Below are positions 32,001 through 32,857 of a stretch of DNA of 32,857 nucleotides, piece after piece; the first letter of the stretch is position 1, and the number at the start of each line of letters is the position of its first letter. The position numbers were made by a program, and so were the translations under genes. The stretch is from the NCBI GenBank assembly GCA_002393555.1, contig DGSP01000068.1, forward strand, positions 1 to 32,857. The letters run 5' to 3'. Under the pieces are notes generated by a model that was not told the origin of the DNA, ran no database searches, and saw only the letters and a list, made by a program, of their open reading frames with translations. Source of the stretch: Prevotellaceae bacterium UBA4359. Lineage in GTDB: Bacteria; Bacteroidota; Bacteroidia; Bacteroidales; Bacteroidaceae.

Positions 32001-32778
32001 TCTGGACGTGCTGGTCAGATATGGCAACAGTTATCAGCAGGACAAGTTTCAGGCACAGACCTCTCTCTTCGGTGGAATGGACGTTTCGGTGAGCCATCCG
32101 CCCTTGCCGAAGAACGTGCCGGCATGGGGGAACCTCGAACGCCTGAACAAGGAGCGCGACCTTGTGGGCATCTATCTGTCGGCCCATCCGCTGGACGAGT
32201 ATTCCATCATTCTTAATTATGTGTGCAACACGAAACTGAACCAACTGGAGGAACAGAAGGAGGAACTGGCCAAGATGGAAGAAGTGACAGTGGGTGGCAT
32301 CGTGACTGCCGTGCGCACAGGCGAAAGCAAGAACGGCCGACCTTATGGCATCGTGAAGATGGAAGACTTTGCCGGCAACGGCGAACTTCCGCTCTTCGGT
32401 ACGGACTGGGTCACTTACCGCAACTTCTTCACCGAAGGAACTTCTCTGTTTATCAGTCTGAAGTTTGAGCCGAGAAGATTCCAGCCTAACGCTTTCAACA
32501 TGGTCATCAAGAACGTGGAACTCATGGCGGAGAAGAAAGAAAGCGCCATACAGAAAATCACGCTCGATGTGCCTCTGGACGTGCTGACGTCTGAAATGGT
32601 GGAAGACCTGGCCGAGATAGTGAGAGAAAATCCTGGCAAAACCGACCTGGTGTTCAACATCCACACGTCGGACAGCAACAAGGTGTCGCTCATGGCGCGC
32701 AAGGTGAAACTGAATGTGACCAATCAACTGCTGCTATACATCCGCGAACACGACGGAATCGGCATCAGCGTAAACTAA
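29074..32778 (+). CDS. dnaE: DNA polymerase III alpha subunit
   Basis: This is the replicative polymerase subunit, 1234 residues and complete. The PHP domain opens with VHLHVHTQYSILDG (5-18). The palm motifs are GPGRGSAAGSAVAYCLGIT, PDIDTDFDDDGR with catalytic Asp469 and Asp471, and KMDFLGLKTL with the third catalytic Asp632. YRPGPMDYIPDFIDRK and the fingers helices (YQEQVMLLSRQLADFTRGES) follow. An OB-fold lies near the C-terminus (TVGGIVTAVRTGESKNGRPY). The first ATG gives the usual MEDFVHLHVHT start. It is divergent from rpoN, and a short hairpin follows. Confidence 0.98.
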   Translation: MEDFVHLHVHTQYSILDGQAAIPKLVDKAIKNGMRGMAVTDHGNMFGIKEFFNYCNGVNKGKPEEEKFKPIFGCEVYCARRDLHSKENNNIDKSGWHLILLAKNEVGYHNLVKIVSEAWVDGYYHRPRTDHRSIEKYHEGLIASSACLAGEIPRYVKNGQIDEAEKSIEWFKGLFGDDFYIELMRHEVKDPLQRANRDTYKEQKAIEPILIELARKHGVKLICTNDSHFVDEDNAEAHDRLLCLSTGKDLDDPNRMLYSKQEWFKTREEMNEVFKDLPEALSNTLEVLDKVETYSIDHAPIMPFFAIPEEFGTEAEWREKFTDEDIFNEFTRDENGQVVLTQEEAEKKIKKLGGIDKLYRIKFEADYLKKITYDGAKRLYGDPIPDHVKTLLDFELHVMKTMGFPGYFLIVQDFINSARKELGVWVGPGRGSAAGSAVAYCLGITKIDPIKYDLLFERFLNPDRISLPDIDTDFDDDGRGKVLQWVTEKYGAEKVAHIITYGTMATKLAIKDVARVQKVPLAVVNALCKAIPDRLPNGKKMNLTNAIECVPELKDAATSPDPLLRDTMRFAQMLENNVRNTGVHACGTIICRDAIDDWVPVSTADDKETGEKLRCTQYDGHVIEETGLIKMDFLGLKTLSQLKEAVANIKESLGIDIDVDKFDITDPATYQLYCDGRTVGTFQFESAGMQKYLRELQPTVFEDLIAMNALYRPGPMDYIPDFIDRKQGRKPIEYDIPCMEKYLKDTYGITVYQEQVMLLSRQLADFTRGESDALRKAMGKKKKDIVDKMKPKFIEGGVKNGHDPKILDKIWGDWEKFASYAFNKSHATCYSWVAYQTAFLKANFPAQFMAGVMSRSLDNITEIRKLMDECKQMGINTLGPDINESRHKFSVNFEGDIRFGMAAVKGVGESAVQAVIEEREKNGPYKSPFDFFERVNLSQCNKKNVENLIVAGAFDCFKDVSRETYFAQGGKQGETYLDVLVRYGNSYQQDKFQAQTSLFGGMDVSVSHPPLPKNVPAWGNLERLNKERDLVGIYLSAHPLDEYSIILNYVCNTKLNQLEEQKEELAKMEEVTVGGIVTAVRTGESKNGRPYGIVKMEDFAGNGELPLFGTDWVTYRNFFTEGTSLFISLKFEPRRFQPNAFNMVIKNVELMAEKKESAIQKITLDVPLDVLTSEMVEDLAEIVRENPGKTDLVFNIHTSDSNKVSLMARKVKLNVTNQLLLYIREHDGIGISVN

Positions 32779-32781
32779 CCA

Positions 32782-32802
32782 GCCCACGCGCTGGGCGATT
32801 TT
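32782..32802 (+). terminator. Short hairpin after dnaE
   Basis: GCCCA at 32782-32786 pairs with TGGGC at 32792-32796, and GATTTT follows. It is small, so read-through into whatever follows is likely. Confidence 0.4.
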
Positions 32803-32857
32803 CTAAGGAGTAAAACAAACTGCCAATCAATTAAATAAGTAGGTGAACAAAAATAGT

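Overview
The window looks like chromosome from a Bacteroidales bacterium, most likely Prevotellaceae. Several signs agree. The porW-porX pair belongs to the type IX secretion system. Upstream regions carry the Bacteroidetes promoter element TAnnTTTG. A BspA-type leucine-rich-repeat remnant is present, as are DUF6359-like and GRRRVGKT-type AAA ATPase genes of Bacteroidetes character. Shine-Dalgarno sites are largely absent. The genus is inference, since no 16S is present.

Layout. (1) 81-240: a 5S rRNA with its terminator. (2) 242-2142: a solitary AAA ATPase with a suspect 5' end and a strong inverted repeat in front of it. (3) 2230-6712: an ECF sigma factor, a probable membrane anti-sigma partner, two small exported proteins (one with a ricin-type lectin domain) and an exported thioredoxin-fold protein. 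(4) 6713-7531: a gene graveyard holding a vestige of a second thioredoxin-protein gene, a BspA leucine-rich-repeat remnant and copy A of a 24-bp-period palindromic repeat. (5) 7532-8221: a lipoprotein gene facing left. (6) 8333-14739: an operon of aroA (with a 45-bp tandem repeat inserted in frame), a small membrane protein, porW and porX. (7) 15161-16946: cysS and a 59-residue membrane protein, leftward. (8) 17142-17224: copy B of the palindromic repeat, between divergent promoters. (9) 17378-21366: a compact Tat locus of a polytopic Fe-S protein with an internal twin-arginine segment, a Tat-lipoprotein aldo/keto reductase with ferredoxin clusters, tatA and tatC. (10) 28814 back to 21361: a tightly packed leftward run of rpoN, a PAP2-like membrane protein, purE, ispG, lemA, a DUF2207 gene and coaX. 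(11) 29074-32778: dnaE, divergent from rpoN.

How they work together. The Tat locus reads as one electron-transfer module. Its membrane protein would pass electrons from quinol or cytoplasm through its clusters to the exported reductase, and TatAC would export both folded cofactor-bearing parts. PorW and PorX are structural and regulatory parts of type IX secretion. The sigma-led cluster resembles a self-contained envelope-response unit.

Most worth a second look are the two inverted copies of the triple 17-bp palindrome array, the internal Tat signal and its Tat operon, and the repeat insertion inside aroA. No CRISPR array, complete insertion sequence, prophage or tRNA was seen.
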